Below the pieces are notes generated by a model. It was not told the DNA's origin. It worked only from the letters and a program-made list of their open reading frames with translations, and made no database searches. Made by a program: the position numbers and the translations under genes. Below, in pieces: positions 46,241-55,208 of a DNA stretch of 64,000 nt; positions within the stretch are counted from its first letter, which is position 1, and every line of letters begins with the position of its first letter. This DNA comes from Neomegalonema sp. (GTDB taxonomy: Bacteria; Pseudomonadota; Alphaproteobacteria; Rhodobacterales; Rhodobacteraceae): contig JALEFY010000025.1 of the NCBI GenBank assembly GCA_022760435.1, forward strand, positions 1-64,000, in the 5' to 3' direction.

Positions 46241-47796
46241 GCGAGACGCCCTCGCGCTGGTCCGCGGTGATGGCGGCCCAGAATACTATCGCGGACACGA
46301 TCCAGATCCGTATCGAGGTCGATCGGCCCGGCTTGCGGGTCTCGCGCGCTGCCCAGAAACGGCGCGGTGGGCGCATGGCTGCACAGCGCCGAGCCCTCAT
46401 TGCGCAGATCGCGGCGGGCAATCAGCGGCGGCGAGCCGGTGGTGCCGCCCAAAGGCGGCGCGGCAATATCCTCGCCTGCCAGATGCTCGGTTCCGAGATC
46501 TTTGCTCGTCAGATAGTCCTGGGCGAGGCTCTCGTGATGGCCGCTCGCAGAGTTGCGCTGCGCACTGCCATTCAGGATCTCGTCATCGCCGGGCGCGCCG
46601 AGCCCGGTCTGGCTGTCGCCAGCCAAAACCAAATCGATGCGGTGCATGGCGCTCGGCAGCGAAAAGCGCGCCATCGCGGTATCCATCGCCCGCCCCGAGA
46701 GCGCCGTGAAACTCTCCGGAGAGACCGCCACCGCTTCCTTGCAAGCGGTCGAGACCGCGCGGGCAGTCACTTCGCTTACTCTGATGGCATTGTCGCGTGT
46801 CAGATAGCTCGCTTCGCCCGACAGGAACGGCGCCACTGGCACCACGCCGCTCAGCATTGCCGCTTGTAGGGCGAAATTCTGCGGCAGGCCCTCGGCGGTA
46901 TTGAGATAAAAATCCGAGACCTCGCACAGCCCGGCAAGCAGCGGCTCCGTGATCGGGCCCGGCAAGATCGCCATTTGCGTACAGGCCAGCGGCCCGAGCC
47001 GCTCTGTCAAGGCACCGATTATCTGAGCCGGATGCTGGGCGGCTCGGCGATCCGGGTCGAGCGAGAAAGCGAGCAGCAGACGCGATTGCGGATGATGGGC
47101 GGCATGCAGGGCGAAGCCGCGCATGAGGGCCTCGAGCTCCTCCTTGGGGGCATCCGGATCGATCAGGCTGAGGAACACCCGGTTCGGTCTTTGCACCTCA
47201 CTGGCTTGCTGCGCGTTCGCCAGCCATTGCTCGAGCGGAACCGGCGCGTCATGCCCATGGAGCCAGGCCAGCAAGCCTTTGAGCGCATCGGGCTTTGCTG
47301 CCGGGAGCCAGATCGGGGCGGGGACGTGCTGGGCCTGGGCAAAGCCTGCGGCGCGCAAGGCAATCGCCGCCGGGCGATTCGGGACCCAAAGCGCATGGGA
47401 CCGCTTGGCCAGCCGATGATCAAGCGCATCCCAGGACCCGAGCGCCTCGGTCGGATCGGGCGGCAGCGGCAGCATCAGCACATTGCGGATGCCCCGCAAA
47501 AAGACGGATGGCGCACCCGCCCTCTCGCCCAGTCCGCGGAACCCGAAATGGACAGCAGACAGCGCCGATTGCGCCTTCCCCTCAAGCGAGCCTGTATCGA
47601 GTGAGCCCGTATCGAGCATCGCACGCGGGGCGAATTCGGGATGCGTATAAATCTCGGGATGTGCGAGTTCGACGAAATCGCGCCCCATCTGCTCGAAAGC
47701 CAGCCGATAGCCGTCGAGCGCAAGTTCCAGCCATGCCGCAGGCACAGCCAATTCTGCAAATCCGGAAGCCTCGCTTCCGCGCGAAAAGAACGCCAT
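46237..47796 (-). CDS. GT-B-like glycosyltransferase 1 of the cluster
   Basis: A 519-residue protein, first of the five-gene run. The recognisable region at about 200-390 has NRVFLSLIDPDAPKEELEAL, CEVSDFYLNTAEGLPQNFAL and AMLSGVVPVAPFLSGEASYL, a GT4-like donor-binding half. After it come about 110 residues of polar, probably disordered sequence to the C-terminus, longer than usual. A 15-bp duplication at 47588-47617 gives DTGSLDTGSL near residue 62. GAG lies before the ATG at 47796. It is coupled to the next gene by an ATGA overlap. Confidence 0.7.
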   Translation of the reverse strand: MAFFSRGSEASGFAELAVPAAWLELALDGYRLAFEQMGRDFVELAHPEIYTHPEFAPRAMLDTGSLDTGSLEGKAQSALSAVHFGFRGLGERAGAPSVFLRGIRNVLMLPLPPDPTEALGSWDALDHRLAKRSHALWVPNRPAAIALRAAGFAQAQHVPAPIWLPAAKPDALKGLLAWLHGHDAPVPLEQWLANAQQASEVQRPNRVFLSLIDPDAPKEELEALMRGFALHAAHHPQSRLLLAFSLDPDRRAAQHPAQIIGALTERLGPLACTQMAILPGPITEPLLAGLCEVSDFYLNTAEGLPQNFALQAAMLSGVVPVAPFLSGEASYLTRDNAIRVSEVTARAVSTACKEAVAVSPESFTALSGRAMDTAMARFSLPSAMHRIDLVLAGDSQTGLGAPGDDEILNGSAQRNSASGHHESLAQDYLTSKDLGTEHLAGEDIAAPPLGGTTGSPPLIARRDLRNEGSALCSHAPTAPFLGSARDPQAGPIDLDTDLDRVRDSILGRHHRGPARGRLA

Positions 47797-48317
47797 CGGT
47801 CGATCTCACACATACACGCTTCACCCAAAACACGGGCGATCGCTCAACCATGGGCCCGTTCGTGCTGCGTCTGCGATCCTCTCCCGGCTCTCAGGCATCG
47901 CCCCCTGATTGGTTCGAGGCGAGGATCATTGGCGCAGCATGAAGGCGGGTTTTTCTCGCGTCCCTCACGCCCCTTTTGCCTGCCATGGCGGCTTTGCGCC
48001 GGGCAAGCGGGTGGCGGTTAACACTTTGGTAAGGTTGCAAACATGTCGCAGGTTGTGGCTTTTCGTCCACCGAAATGACCCAGCTTGCGAAAAGGCGGGG
48101 GGCGATTCGTGCGAGTTCAACACAGGCGCAGGGGCTGCTGCTCGGGTCGGGCGGTCGGCGCAATGATTCGAAGGGCGCCCGGCGCCAGCGATGGGGAATC
48201 GGCATGATTCTGCTTATCGCGCGCCGCGCGAGCCCGAGATCGCTTCCGTTTTGAGGCTTGCGCTCTATGCTGCGCTGCGGGAGTTGAGAGCGGGGAAGCA
48301 GTCGGGGTGGCGGAGAA
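47797..48317. other. Divergent intergenic region, glycosyltransferase cluster / gsp operon
   Basis: These 521 bases separate the two divergent operons and should hold both promoters. No convincing gene is present; several short open frames have no ribosome-binding site or family. At 48018-48032 TTAACACTTTGGTAA matches the CtrA box TTAA-N7-TTAA in seven of eight positions. GGCGGAGAA just before 48318 is the gspE ribosome-binding site. Confidence 0.5.
48018..48032. promoter_or_regulatory. CtrA-box-like site
   Basis: TTAA-CACTTTG-GTAA: one mismatch to the TTAA-N7-TTAA consensus. It lies about 220 bases from the glycosyltransferase cluster start and 290 from gspE, in AT-richer sequence. Low confidence because short motifs recur by chance. 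Confidence 0.3.
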
Positions 48318-50069
48318 ATGGCGCGCGATCAGGCGGGTTCTGAATGGACGGCTCAGGAGGCGGTGGCGCATTTGCGCACCACCTTGCTTGCGATGCGCGC
48401 CTGTTCCGCCGATGGTTTCGGCCGCGCCGCCGATCTTGCCCAGCGCGCCTTGTCCGATGGTAACCCACCGCTCACGCTGCTGACCCCCGAACCGGCACGC
48501 ACGCTTGCCGCCCATCGCGAGGCTTTGCTCGAATTGCGGATTTGCGAAGACGACATTCTCGCGCGCGCTCTGGCGCAGATCAGTGGGCAGGCTCGGCTCG
48601 GCTCCGGCGTTTGCGAGGCGGAACGCCCGGCATCGCTGCGCCACGAGTTCTTCACCGCTTTGGGTGCCGAGGTCATCAGCGCTTCCCAGATAGGCCAGAT
48701 CAATCCGTTCGATCCGCGCCCCGCGCAAGGGATGCGTCTGGTGACGGGGACGGCGCCGGAGGTTCTGGTGGCCAGTGCGGCAGAGATCGCCGCCCTGCGC
48801 CGCCGCCGTCTGGGCGATGCCGCCGAAGCCAGCGAAGAGGAAGACGCGGAAAGCCTGCGCCGCCAAGCCGAGGAAGGGCCGGTGATCCGGCAAGTAAATG
48901 CCTTGATCGCTCGGGCGCATGAAAGCGGTGCCTCCGATATTCATCTCGAAGCCCAGCCGGGCGGGTTGACCTTGCGCCTGCGCATTGATGGCGTGCTGCG
49001 CGAGATCCCGGCCCCGCCTGCGGATATGGCAACGGCGATCATTTCGCGGATCAAGATCATGGCCGGTCTCGATATTGCCGAGCGTCGCCGTCCGCAAGAT
49101 GGTCGGGCCCGCGCCGATCTGGGCGCTGATGCCTTGCAAGGCAGCCGGGCGCTCGATCTGCGGATCGCGACCGCCCCGGCGCTGCATGGGGAGAGCGTGA
49201 CGCTCCGGCTCTTGCGACGCGACGGTTCGGTGCCTCCGCTGGAGAGCCTGGGCGCCGATCCCGGTGCCATCGCGCAGATCAATGCCCTGCTTGCCCGCTC
49301 AACCGGCCTGCTGCTGGTCACCGGCCCGACCGGGTCGGGCAAGACCACGACCCTTTATGCGATGCTCGGACGCTTGCGCGGGCCCGAGCGCAAGATCATG
49401 ACCATCGAAGATCCGGTGGAGTATGAGATCGAAGGGTTGACCCAGATCCCGGTGCATCCGGCAATCGGGGTCGATTTTGCCGCCACCTTGCGCACCAGCC
49501 TGCGGCATGATCCGGATGTGGTGCTTGTCGGTGAGACGCGCGATCCGGAGACGGCAAAAACGGCGGTGCAAGCGGCGCTGACCGGGCATCTGGTCCTCAC
49601 ATCGATGCATACCAATGACGCCGCCACCGCGATTGCTCGGCTCGCGGAAATGGGGGTCGAGCCTTATCTGATCCCCTCTACCGTGAGCGCTGCGATCGCC
49701 CAGCGCCTGCTGCGGCGGTTGTGCAGCGATTGCCGAACTCCGGTTGAACGGGCGGACCCGGAACTGGCGCAGCGGCTGGGGCTCGAGGCGGCGCAGGCGC
49801 GTTTGGGGCGCTCATTGCGGTTCTATGAGGCGCCGGGCTGTGCGCATTGCGATCAGACCGGTACCAAGGGGCGCTTTGCGGTGTTCGAGATCCTGCCGAT
49901 GAGCGATGAGATCGCCCATCTGGCGATCAGCAATGCAACTGCCGGGCAGATCCGGCAAGCCGCGCGCAGCGCCGGTATCCGCTCGATGCTGGATGCCGCT
50001 CTGCTCGCCGCGGATGCAGGCGATGTCTCGCTGGACGAGATTGCGCGCGTGCTCGGAGCGGTCCAATGA
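48318..50069 (+). CDS. gspE: Type II secretion ATPase GspE
   Basis: A 583-residue hexameric cytoplasmic ATPase that powers pseudopilus assembly. The N-terminal part carries the GspL-binding and N2 domains. The C-terminal ATPase has Walker A GPTGSGKTTT from G336 with K342, Asp box TIEDPVEYE, Walker B DVVLVGETRDPETA and His box GHLVLTSMHTNDA. A zinc-binding tetracysteine is present: C469 and C472 (CSDC), C508 and C511 (CAHC), typical of T2SS ATPases. GGCGGAG precedes the ATG. It heads an operon of eight coupled genes and overlaps gspH by ATGA. Confidence 0.93.
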   Translation: MARDQAGSEWTAQEAVAHLRTTLLAMRACSADGFGRAADLAQRALSDGNPPLTLLTPEPARTLAAHREALLELRICEDDILARALAQISGQARLGSGVCEAERPASLRHEFFTALGAEVISASQIGQINPFDPRPAQGMRLVTGTAPEVLVASAAEIAALRRRRLGDAAEASEEEDAESLRRQAEEGPVIRQVNALIARAHESGASDIHLEAQPGGLTLRLRIDGVLREIPAPPADMATAIISRIKIMAGLDIAERRRPQDGRARADLGADALQGSRALDLRIATAPALHGESVTLRLLRRDGSVPPLESLGADPGAIAQINALLARSTGLLLVTGPTGSGKTTTLYAMLGRLRGPERKIMTIEDPVEYEIEGLTQIPVHPAIGVDFAATLRTSLRHDPDVVLVGETRDPETAKTAVQAALTGHLVLTSMHTNDAATAIARLAEMGVEPYLIPSTVSAAIAQRLLRRLCSDCRTPVERADPELAQRLGLEAAQARLGRSLRFYEAPGCAHCDQTGTKGRFAVFEILPMSDEIAHLAISNATAGQIRQAARSAGIRSMLDAALLAADAGDVSLDEIARVLGAVQ

Positions 50070-50623
50070 AACAGGGGGCGCGGCGCAGGGAATGGATCGG
50101 GCGGGCGCTGAGCCGCCGCAAAGGGTGGCCGCAAGCGTCCAGACGCGCCGGGGCCACGCTTATCGAGATGCTGGTGGCTCTCGGTCTTCTCGGGGTAATC
50201 GCCGCCATCGCCTTGCCGCGTCTTCTCCCGTCGGATGCGCGGCTTTTGGCGCAGGACAGCGCGGCGGTTCTGCAATTCCTGCGTTCGGGGCGCGAAGAAG
50301 CGCTGGCGCTGGGGGCGCCGCAACGTCTGGTCCTGTTCGCGCAGGAGGGGCAGCTCTCCTGGCGGCCGCTCTACGCGCCGCCTCTGCCGGGCCCGGCCGA
50401 AGCGCGATCCGGGGCGGCGCTCTCGCTGGAGACTCGGACCCGCGCTGCCCTCCATTTGCGCCGTCCAGACGCTGGGCTGGTCTTCTATGCCGATGGTGCA
50501 AGCTCTGGCGGGCAGGTCCAACTCGAGCGCGGGGCTCTTGTGGCGCGGATCGGGGTCGATGCGCTGACCGGGGCGGTGGTCGATGGCGGGGTGCAGCGCG
50601 TGGAGACGGTCGGACAGCGATGA
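50066..50623 (+). CDS. gspH: Type II secretion minor pseudopilin GspH
   Basis: A 185-residue minor pseudopilin. The prepilin cleavage site is G29 before A30 in RRAGATLIEMLVALGLLG, with glutamate E34 at +5; alanine replaces the usual +1 phenylalanine. The hydrophobic helix then leads into a beta domain. The leader of 29 residues is long and basic. The ATG overlaps the gspE stop codon. GspH follows GspE directly here, whereas GspF and GspG normally stand between them. Confidence 0.82.
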   Translation: MKQGARRREWIGRALSRRKGWPQASRRAGATLIEMLVALGLLGVIAAIALPRLLPSDARLLAQDSAAVLQFLRSGREEALALGAPQRLVLFAQEGQLSWRPLYAPPLPGPAEARSGAALSLETRTRAALHLRRPDAGLVFYADGASSGGQVQLERGALVARIGVDALTGAVVDGGVQRVETVGQR

Positions 50624-51057
50624 CAGGCGCGGACAGCCATGATGCTCGCATGGATCACAAGTCAGCAATGCCGGTGATGCGCCGCGCAGGGTCGGTCTTT
50701 CTCGATGCCTTGATCGGAGTGATGCTGCTGGGCGGGGCGATGCTTGCCTTTGCCGAGCATCAGCACGCCGCCATGGGCCTGTCGCACCGGGCGCGGGCCG
50801 AGCTTGCGGCGGCGCGAGTGGCGCGGTCTGAATTTGCCTGGATCGCGGCGTCCAATCTGGCGGCGGGCGAGCGGCACAAGCGTGTTACGCTGCTTGCCGA
50901 TCAGGATGGGCAGATGCTCACCCGGATCACGCCGCGCGCTCTGGCCGGGCTTCGGGCAGTGACGATCGAGATCTCATGGCAGGGGCCGCGCGGGCGGCAT
51001 GTGAGCCGGTTTGAAAGCGCCTTCATCGACGGCGCCTTGAGCGGAGGGGCACCGTGA
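50620..51057 (+). CDS. gspI: Type II secretion minor pseudopilin GspI-like
   Basis: A 145-residue minor pseudopilin. Cleavage is expected at G24 before S25 in RRAGSVFLDALIGVMLL, so position +5 is aspartate D29 instead of the glutamate normal for GspI. Short length and place between H and J fit GspI. The ATG overlaps the gspH stop as ATGA and its stop overlaps the gspJ GTG. Confidence 0.78.
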   Translation: MTGADSHDARMDHKSAMPVMRRAGSVFLDALIGVMLLGGAMLAFAEHQHAAMGLSHRARAELAAARVARSEFAWIAASNLAAGERHKRVTLLADQDGQMLTRITPRALAGLRAVTIEISWQGPRGRHVSRFESAFIDGALSGGAP

Positions 51058-51776
51058 TCGGCTCGCGAAGGACGACCGCTCGCATGAGGCACCGGGCGGG
51101 CTTTACTCTGGTGGAGATGCTGGCGGCTCTGGTGCTGCTGAGCTTGATCGGGGTGATGGCCAGCGCCGGACTGCATCGGGCAGGGATGATGCGCGGGGCG
51201 CAGCTTGATCGCCAGGCGCAGGCCGAGCAGGAGATGGCGGCGCTGCGTCTGGTCGAGAGCAGTCTGGCTCAGGCGCGGGTGGTGAGGCTGCGCAAGGCAG
51301 ATGGCACATTCGGCAGGCTCAGTTTTCAGGGCGATGCCCGGCGCTTGCTCCTGCTGACCCATGCGAGCCGTGGCGGCGGCCCGGCCGGGCATGCGCTGCT
51401 CCGTTTGAGCCTGTCTGCCTCTGGCGATGGACCGGGCGAGGGCAGTGCCTTGCATTATCAGCGCATTGATCTGCCTGCCGCGCATCTGGTGAGCGAGACG
51501 CTGCTCGATCCGAAGGCGCGCGCGCAACTGCCCGCCGCGCGCGAAGCGCGACTGATGATGCCGATGGCGCTGCAATGGCGCTATTACGGGGCGCGCTCGG
51601 CCGGAGAGGTGGCGGCCTGGCATGCCGCATGGCAGGGGGAGCGGGTGCCGCCGCGCCTCGTCGCTCTGTTTGATCTGCGTGAGAACCGGCCGATCCTCAT
51701 CGCGCCGGTTGCGCCCGGTTTGGCCCTGCTATGCGAAACCCGTCCGGAAGCCTATGCCTGCGAGCGTCTGCCATGA
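51054..51776 (+). CDS. gspJ: Type II secretion minor pseudopilin GspJ
   Basis: A 240-residue minor pseudopilin with a canonical class III leader: cleavage at G16 before F17 in RAGFTLVEMLAALVLL, glutamate E21 at +5. Length and position fit GspJ, which with GspI and GspK caps the pseudopilus. It starts with GTG at 51054 preceded by GCGGAGGGG, and overlaps the gspI stop codon as GTGA. Confidence 0.86.
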   Translation: MIGSRRTTARMRHRAGFTLVEMLAALVLLSLIGVMASAGLHRAGMMRGAQLDRQAQAEQEMAALRLVESSLAQARVVRLRKADGTFGRLSFQGDARRLLLLTHASRGGGPAGHALLRLSLSASGDGPGEGSALHYQRIDLPAAHLVSETLLDPKARAQLPAAREARLMMPMALQWRYYGARSAGEVAAWHAAWQGERVPPRLVALFDLRENRPILIAPVAPGLALLCETRPEAYACERLP

Positions 51777-52861
51777 ACCGCGATCTCGGCCCCAACGGCA
51801 CAAGAGCCGACCGGCCTGGGCTTCTGCGAGAGCGGGCAGGCTTTGGCCTGGTCCTGGCGCTGATCCTATGCGCGGGGCTTGCCTGGTTGGCCTTGTCGCT
51901 CGGCAGCTCCGAGCGCGCCGCGGCTCGGCTTGCCTGGCGCGAGCAGATGCGTATCCGAACCGAATTGGCGCTCGATGCGGTTCTGGCGCAGACACTGGCC
52001 GCCCGAGCCAGCCTTGATGTCGCCGAGGATCCAACTGGCCCGCCGCGCCCGCGGCTCGACCCGGGCCTGGCGCGCAAGCTGCGGATGGGAGGGCTGATCG
52101 TGACGCGCGTGCCGGGAGAAGGGGGCATCGGCGATATCCTGGTGCGCATGCGGGTCATGGCGGCGAATGGGCTGATCGATCTCAACATCGCCAGCCCGCA
52201 AGTCCTCGATGCCTTCTACGCGGCGCAAGGGCTCAGCGGCGCTGCCATCGCGATCGAGCGCGATGCACTGCTCGATTGGACTGATCATGATGACGAGCCG
52301 CGCTCTTTCGGTCTCGAAGCGCCAGCTTATCGCGCCATGGGTTTGCCCGAACCGGGCAACCGCCCCTTGCGCTCGGTGGCGGAATTGGCCTGGGTGCACA
52401 CGCGCTCTGCGCCGATCCGCAACCGGTTGGCCGAGATGGCGACGATCTGGGGGAGTACGCGGGTGAACCCGCTCAGCGCGCCATTGCCGGTGCTGGCGTC
52501 GCTGCTGGGGGAGAGCGCCGCGCGTCGGCTCATTGATCTGCGCTCGCAACCGGGGATGGAGGCAAGTGGGCTCGATGCCACTGGGCTCATCGCCTCGGCC
52601 CCGTCTGGCAGCGAGGCTTTGCTCGACAGCGCGCAAAGCCCTATGGTTCTCATTATAGGACAGGCCATCGGCCCCGGGCCGAGCGTCGTGCCCCTGCGCC
52701 TCGTCGCGCATTTGCCGCAGCAAGCGCAAGAGCGGGTCGTCATCGTGGCGCGCAGTCGCAGCGCGGTGGGGCAAGGCTTGCTCGCAGCCCAGAGCCAGGC
52801 AGAAAGGGAGGCGTGGCGGATGGGATTGCAGCAGGCCCAATATGAGAATGGGTGGCGATGA
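51773..52861 (+). CDS. gspK: Type II secretion minor pseudopilin GspK
   Basis: A 362-residue minor pseudopilin, the largest of the set, expected at the pseudopilus tip. Leader cleavage at G23 before F24 in RAGFGLVLALILCAGL; position +5 is leucine, and loss of glutamate there is typical of GspK. GLIDLNIASPQVL and the later helical region match the GspK family. The ATG at 51773 overlaps the gspJ stop as ATGA. Confidence 0.86.
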   Translation: MNRDLGPNGTRADRPGLLRERAGFGLVLALILCAGLAWLALSLGSSERAAARLAWREQMRIRTELALDAVLAQTLAARASLDVAEDPTGPPRPRLDPGLARKLRMGGLIVTRVPGEGGIGDILVRMRVMAANGLIDLNIASPQVLDAFYAAQGLSGAAIAIERDALLDWTDHDDEPRSFGLEAPAYRAMGLPEPGNRPLRSVAELAWVHTRSAPIRNRLAEMATIWGSTRVNPLSAPLPVLASLLGESAARRLIDLRSQPGMEASGLDATGLIASAPSGSEALLDSAQSPMVLIIGQAIGPGPSVVPLRLVAHLPQQAQERVVIVARSRSAVGQGLLAAQSQAEREAWRMGLQQAQYENGWR

Positions 52862-53928
52862 GCGCGCAATTTTTGCTGCTGGGAAAACCTGCCGAGGGGC
52901 TGTGGAGGCGGCTTGGGCGTCTGAGCGCGTGGTGGCGGCGCGAGATCGTCTCGGATGCGCCCAGCCATGCGCTGCTGCTCGAAGATCCACCGCAATTGAT
53001 GAAGGTCGGTTCCGGCGAGGGGGAAGCCTGGCAGCGGGCGCGCCCGGATGAGCCGGGGATCGCGCGGATCCGGCTGGTGCTGCCATCGCAGGCGCTATTG
53101 CCGCTCGATCTGGCGGGCACGCCCAAGCTGAGTGATGGCGAGATTACCCGCGCCATGCGTCTGCGGCTCGGGACGCTCTCGCCGCTGCCTGCCGAGCGCA
53201 GTGCCCTTGCCTTTGAGCGCCTGGAGGATGGCGCGATCCGTCTGGTTCTGGCCGATCGCGATTTGCTGGTGTCCCTGCGCCGGTCCGATGCTCCCTGGCG
53301 GGCGATGCTGACGCAAGGCGATGCAGCGCAGATCAGCGATATCAGCGCCGATCTGGAGGGGCGATGCAGCTTTGACGGGAGCGATGGCGCCGGTCGCGGG
53401 CAGTTCCGTCCGATGCGCAAGGCGGCGCTATGGCTTGCGGGGCTGGCGGCGCTTGTCTTCGTGATCGCTCATGCCGGGAAGGGGCTGCAAGATCAACGGA
53501 TCAATGCGGCTTTGTCCGCCGAAATCGCCCAGATGGAGACGCGCGTGCAGCCGATCCGGCAGAATGCGGCGCGGCTGGCTGCGCTTGAAGCCCAGCAACA
53601 GGCGCAGCTTCGCGCGCGCTCCGGGCGCCGGATCGCCACAGCGGTGCTGTTGGCGCATCTCACCGAGGCACTGCCAGATCATGTCTGGCTCGACCGGCTG
53701 ATCTTGCAGGTGGAGACGCTCACCCTCTCTGGCGCCGCGCCCGATGCGGCCAAGGTGCTCGAGACGCTCTCGCAACAAAGCTATCTGCGCGAGTTGCGCT
53801 TTGGTGCCGCGACCATCCGGCGGGAGGATGGGCTCGAGCAATTTCAGATCCAGGCGCGGCTGATCGATGGGCCCTTGCCGGCGCTCTCGCTCGATCAGCG
53901 CTTGGGCGAGGGGGAGGAGGAACGATGA
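52858..53928 (+). CDS. gspL: Type II secretion inner-membrane protein GspL
   Basis: A 356-residue bitopic inner-membrane protein that recruits GspE. The cytoplasmic N-terminal domain (actin-like) covers about 1-185, one transmembrane helix about 188-205 (LWLAGLAALVFVIAHAG), and a periplasmic coiled-coil plus ferredoxin-like domain the rest (DHVWLDRLILQVETLTLSG). Identity rests on position and topology more than sequence motifs. The ATG at 52858 overlaps the gspK stop. Confidence 0.8.
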   Translation: MSAQFLLLGKPAEGLWRRLGRLSAWWRREIVSDAPSHALLLEDPPQLMKVGSGEGEAWQRARPDEPGIARIRLVLPSQALLPLDLAGTPKLSDGEITRAMRLRLGTLSPLPAERSALAFERLEDGAIRLVLADRDLLVSLRRSDAPWRAMLTQGDAAQISDISADLEGRCSFDGSDGAGRGQFRPMRKAALWLAGLAALVFVIAHAGKGLQDQRINAALSAEIAQMETRVQPIRQNAARLAALEAQQQAQLRARSGRRIATAVLLAHLTEALPDHVWLDRLILQVETLTLSGAAPDAAKVLETLSQQSYLRELRFGAATIRREDGLEQFQIQARLIDGPLPALSLDQRLGEGEEER

Positions 53929-54560
53929 GCGATCCGAGCCGATCGAGCGCGGTCAGCGCGCATCCCGTCCGGGCGCGATCTTTGACCGTCGGCAGCGCGC
54001 CGAGGGATTGGCTTTCGCTTGTTTGGGTTCGGATCTTGCTGGTTGCGGCCCTCTTGCTCGCCTGGGGCGCGCTGATGCTGTGGAACCAAGCGATCCGCGA
54101 TGAACAAGCGCAACTGGCGGCAAGACTGGCGAGCCTGCGGGCGCTGGAGGCGCGCGGGCCGCAGGTGCAGGCGCGGCTTGAGACCTTGCAGCGCTCGGAT
54201 AGTGCCGGGCGCAGTGCGCTGCTGGCGCCCAGTGAGGCGATTGCGGCGGCGACCGCGCAGCGCCATATGCTCGCATTGCTCACCAGCGCTGGCAATCGGA
54301 TCGATACCGTCCAGATCACCGAAGATCAGGAGGGTTCAGACGATCGGGGCAGCTCGGTGATCGCGCTGGATATCACGCTGAGCGGCAGTCTGGAGACTTT
54401 GGCGCTCGGGCTGATCGATCTGGAGACGCAGGAGCCGCCGGTATGGATCCGCACCCTGGAGTTGGCGCATAACGGCCAGCAGGCGCGATCCGGCGATGCG
54501 CCGATCCTGAGGGCGCGCATCGAGGCGCGGATGCGCTGGCAGCAGGCGCGCGGGCAATGA
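53925..54560 (+). CDS. gspM: Type II secretion inner-membrane protein GspM
   Basis: A 211-residue protein with one transmembrane helix (about 35-53), a periplasmic coiled-coil segment (EQAQLAARLASLRALEARG) and a small alpha/beta domain, as in GspM, the GspL partner. Sequence conservation in this family is low. The ATG overlaps the gspL stop as ATGA. Confidence 0.78.
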   Translation: MSDPSRSSAVSAHPVRARSLTVGSAPRDWLSLVWVRILLVAALLLAWGALMLWNQAIRDEQAQLAARLASLRALEARGPQVQARLETLQRSDSAGRSALLAPSEAIAAATAQRHMLALLTSAGNRIDTVQITEDQEGSDDRGSSVIALDITLSGSLETLALGLIDLETQEPPVWIRTLELAHNGQQARSGDAPILRARIEARMRWQQARGQ

Positions 54561-55162
54561 AGGGGCGGTGGATGCGAATCACGCGCGGCGATCTGGTGAT
54601 GCTGGCCCTGGCGCTCCTGACCCTGGCTCTGGTCCTGCCGATGGCGCTGCGGCAGGCTACGGCTTTATGGGCGCCGGTACCGGCGGCGGTGCTTGAGCCA
54701 AGCGCGCCGCGATCCCTCGAAACAGCGGCACCCTCGGGCAGTGAAGCTGCCGCGCCTGGCATGCCCGATGCGTTCACCGAACAGATCATCGCCGCGAGGC
54801 CGCTCTTTACGCCGGGCCGCCAACCGGCCTCTCGTGGTGAGGAACCTGCCGAAAGCCCGTCGCCGCAGCCCTTGCCGCCGCCGCAAGTGACCGTTCAGGG
54901 GATCTTGCTGGGCAGTGATGGCGCGGTGGCGCTGCTCAAACGCGATGCGGGGGCTCCGCTGCGGGCGCGAGCGGGCGATGTGATCGCCGGTTGGCGGATT
55001 ACCCAGATCACCCCGAGCGGCATCACCCTGTCCCATGAAGAGCGCAGCTTGCATTTCAGCTTGCGTGGTGGCGATACCGCCCCCGGCCCGAGGCCGCCTG
55101 CGGCAACCGTGCCGGGCGGGCCGGGGATGAATCGGGTGCTGGAGGGCCTGCCGGCTCAGTGA
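54557..55162 (+). CDS. GspC/GspN-like type II secretion protein
   Basis: A 201-residue protein with one N-terminal transmembrane helix (about 13-31), a Pro/Ser-rich linker with RPLFTPGR, and a PulC-type homology region (about 107-165: VQGILLGSDGAVALL, AGDVIAGWRITQITPSG). This fits GspC, which links the inner-membrane platform to the GspD secretin, or the related N protein; no PDZ or coiled-coil domain follows. It ends the operon and is coupled to gspM by an ATGA overlap. Confidence 0.72.
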   Translation: MKGRWMRITRGDLVMLALALLTLALVLPMALRQATALWAPVPAAVLEPSAPRSLETAAPSGSEAAAPGMPDAFTEQIIAARPLFTPGRQPASRGEEPAESPSPQPLPPPQVTVQGILLGSDGAVALLKRDAGAPLRARAGDVIAGWRITQITPSGITLSHEERSLHFSLRGGDTAPGPRPPAATVPGGPGMNRVLEGLPAQ

Positions 55163-55208
55163 GCGCGGGCACCGCTGCGCCAGCGCGATTTTCTTACAGT
55201 GTTGCGGC

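Noticed and set aside
48050-48078. Eleven-codon frame beginning MSQVVAFRPPK
   Set aside because: Too short and without good initiation context to call, although it lies in a gene-free region.
47891-48205. Minus-strand 104-codon frame in the glycan/gsp gap
   Set aside because: No ribosome-binding site, no recognisable family, composition like neighbouring shadows.
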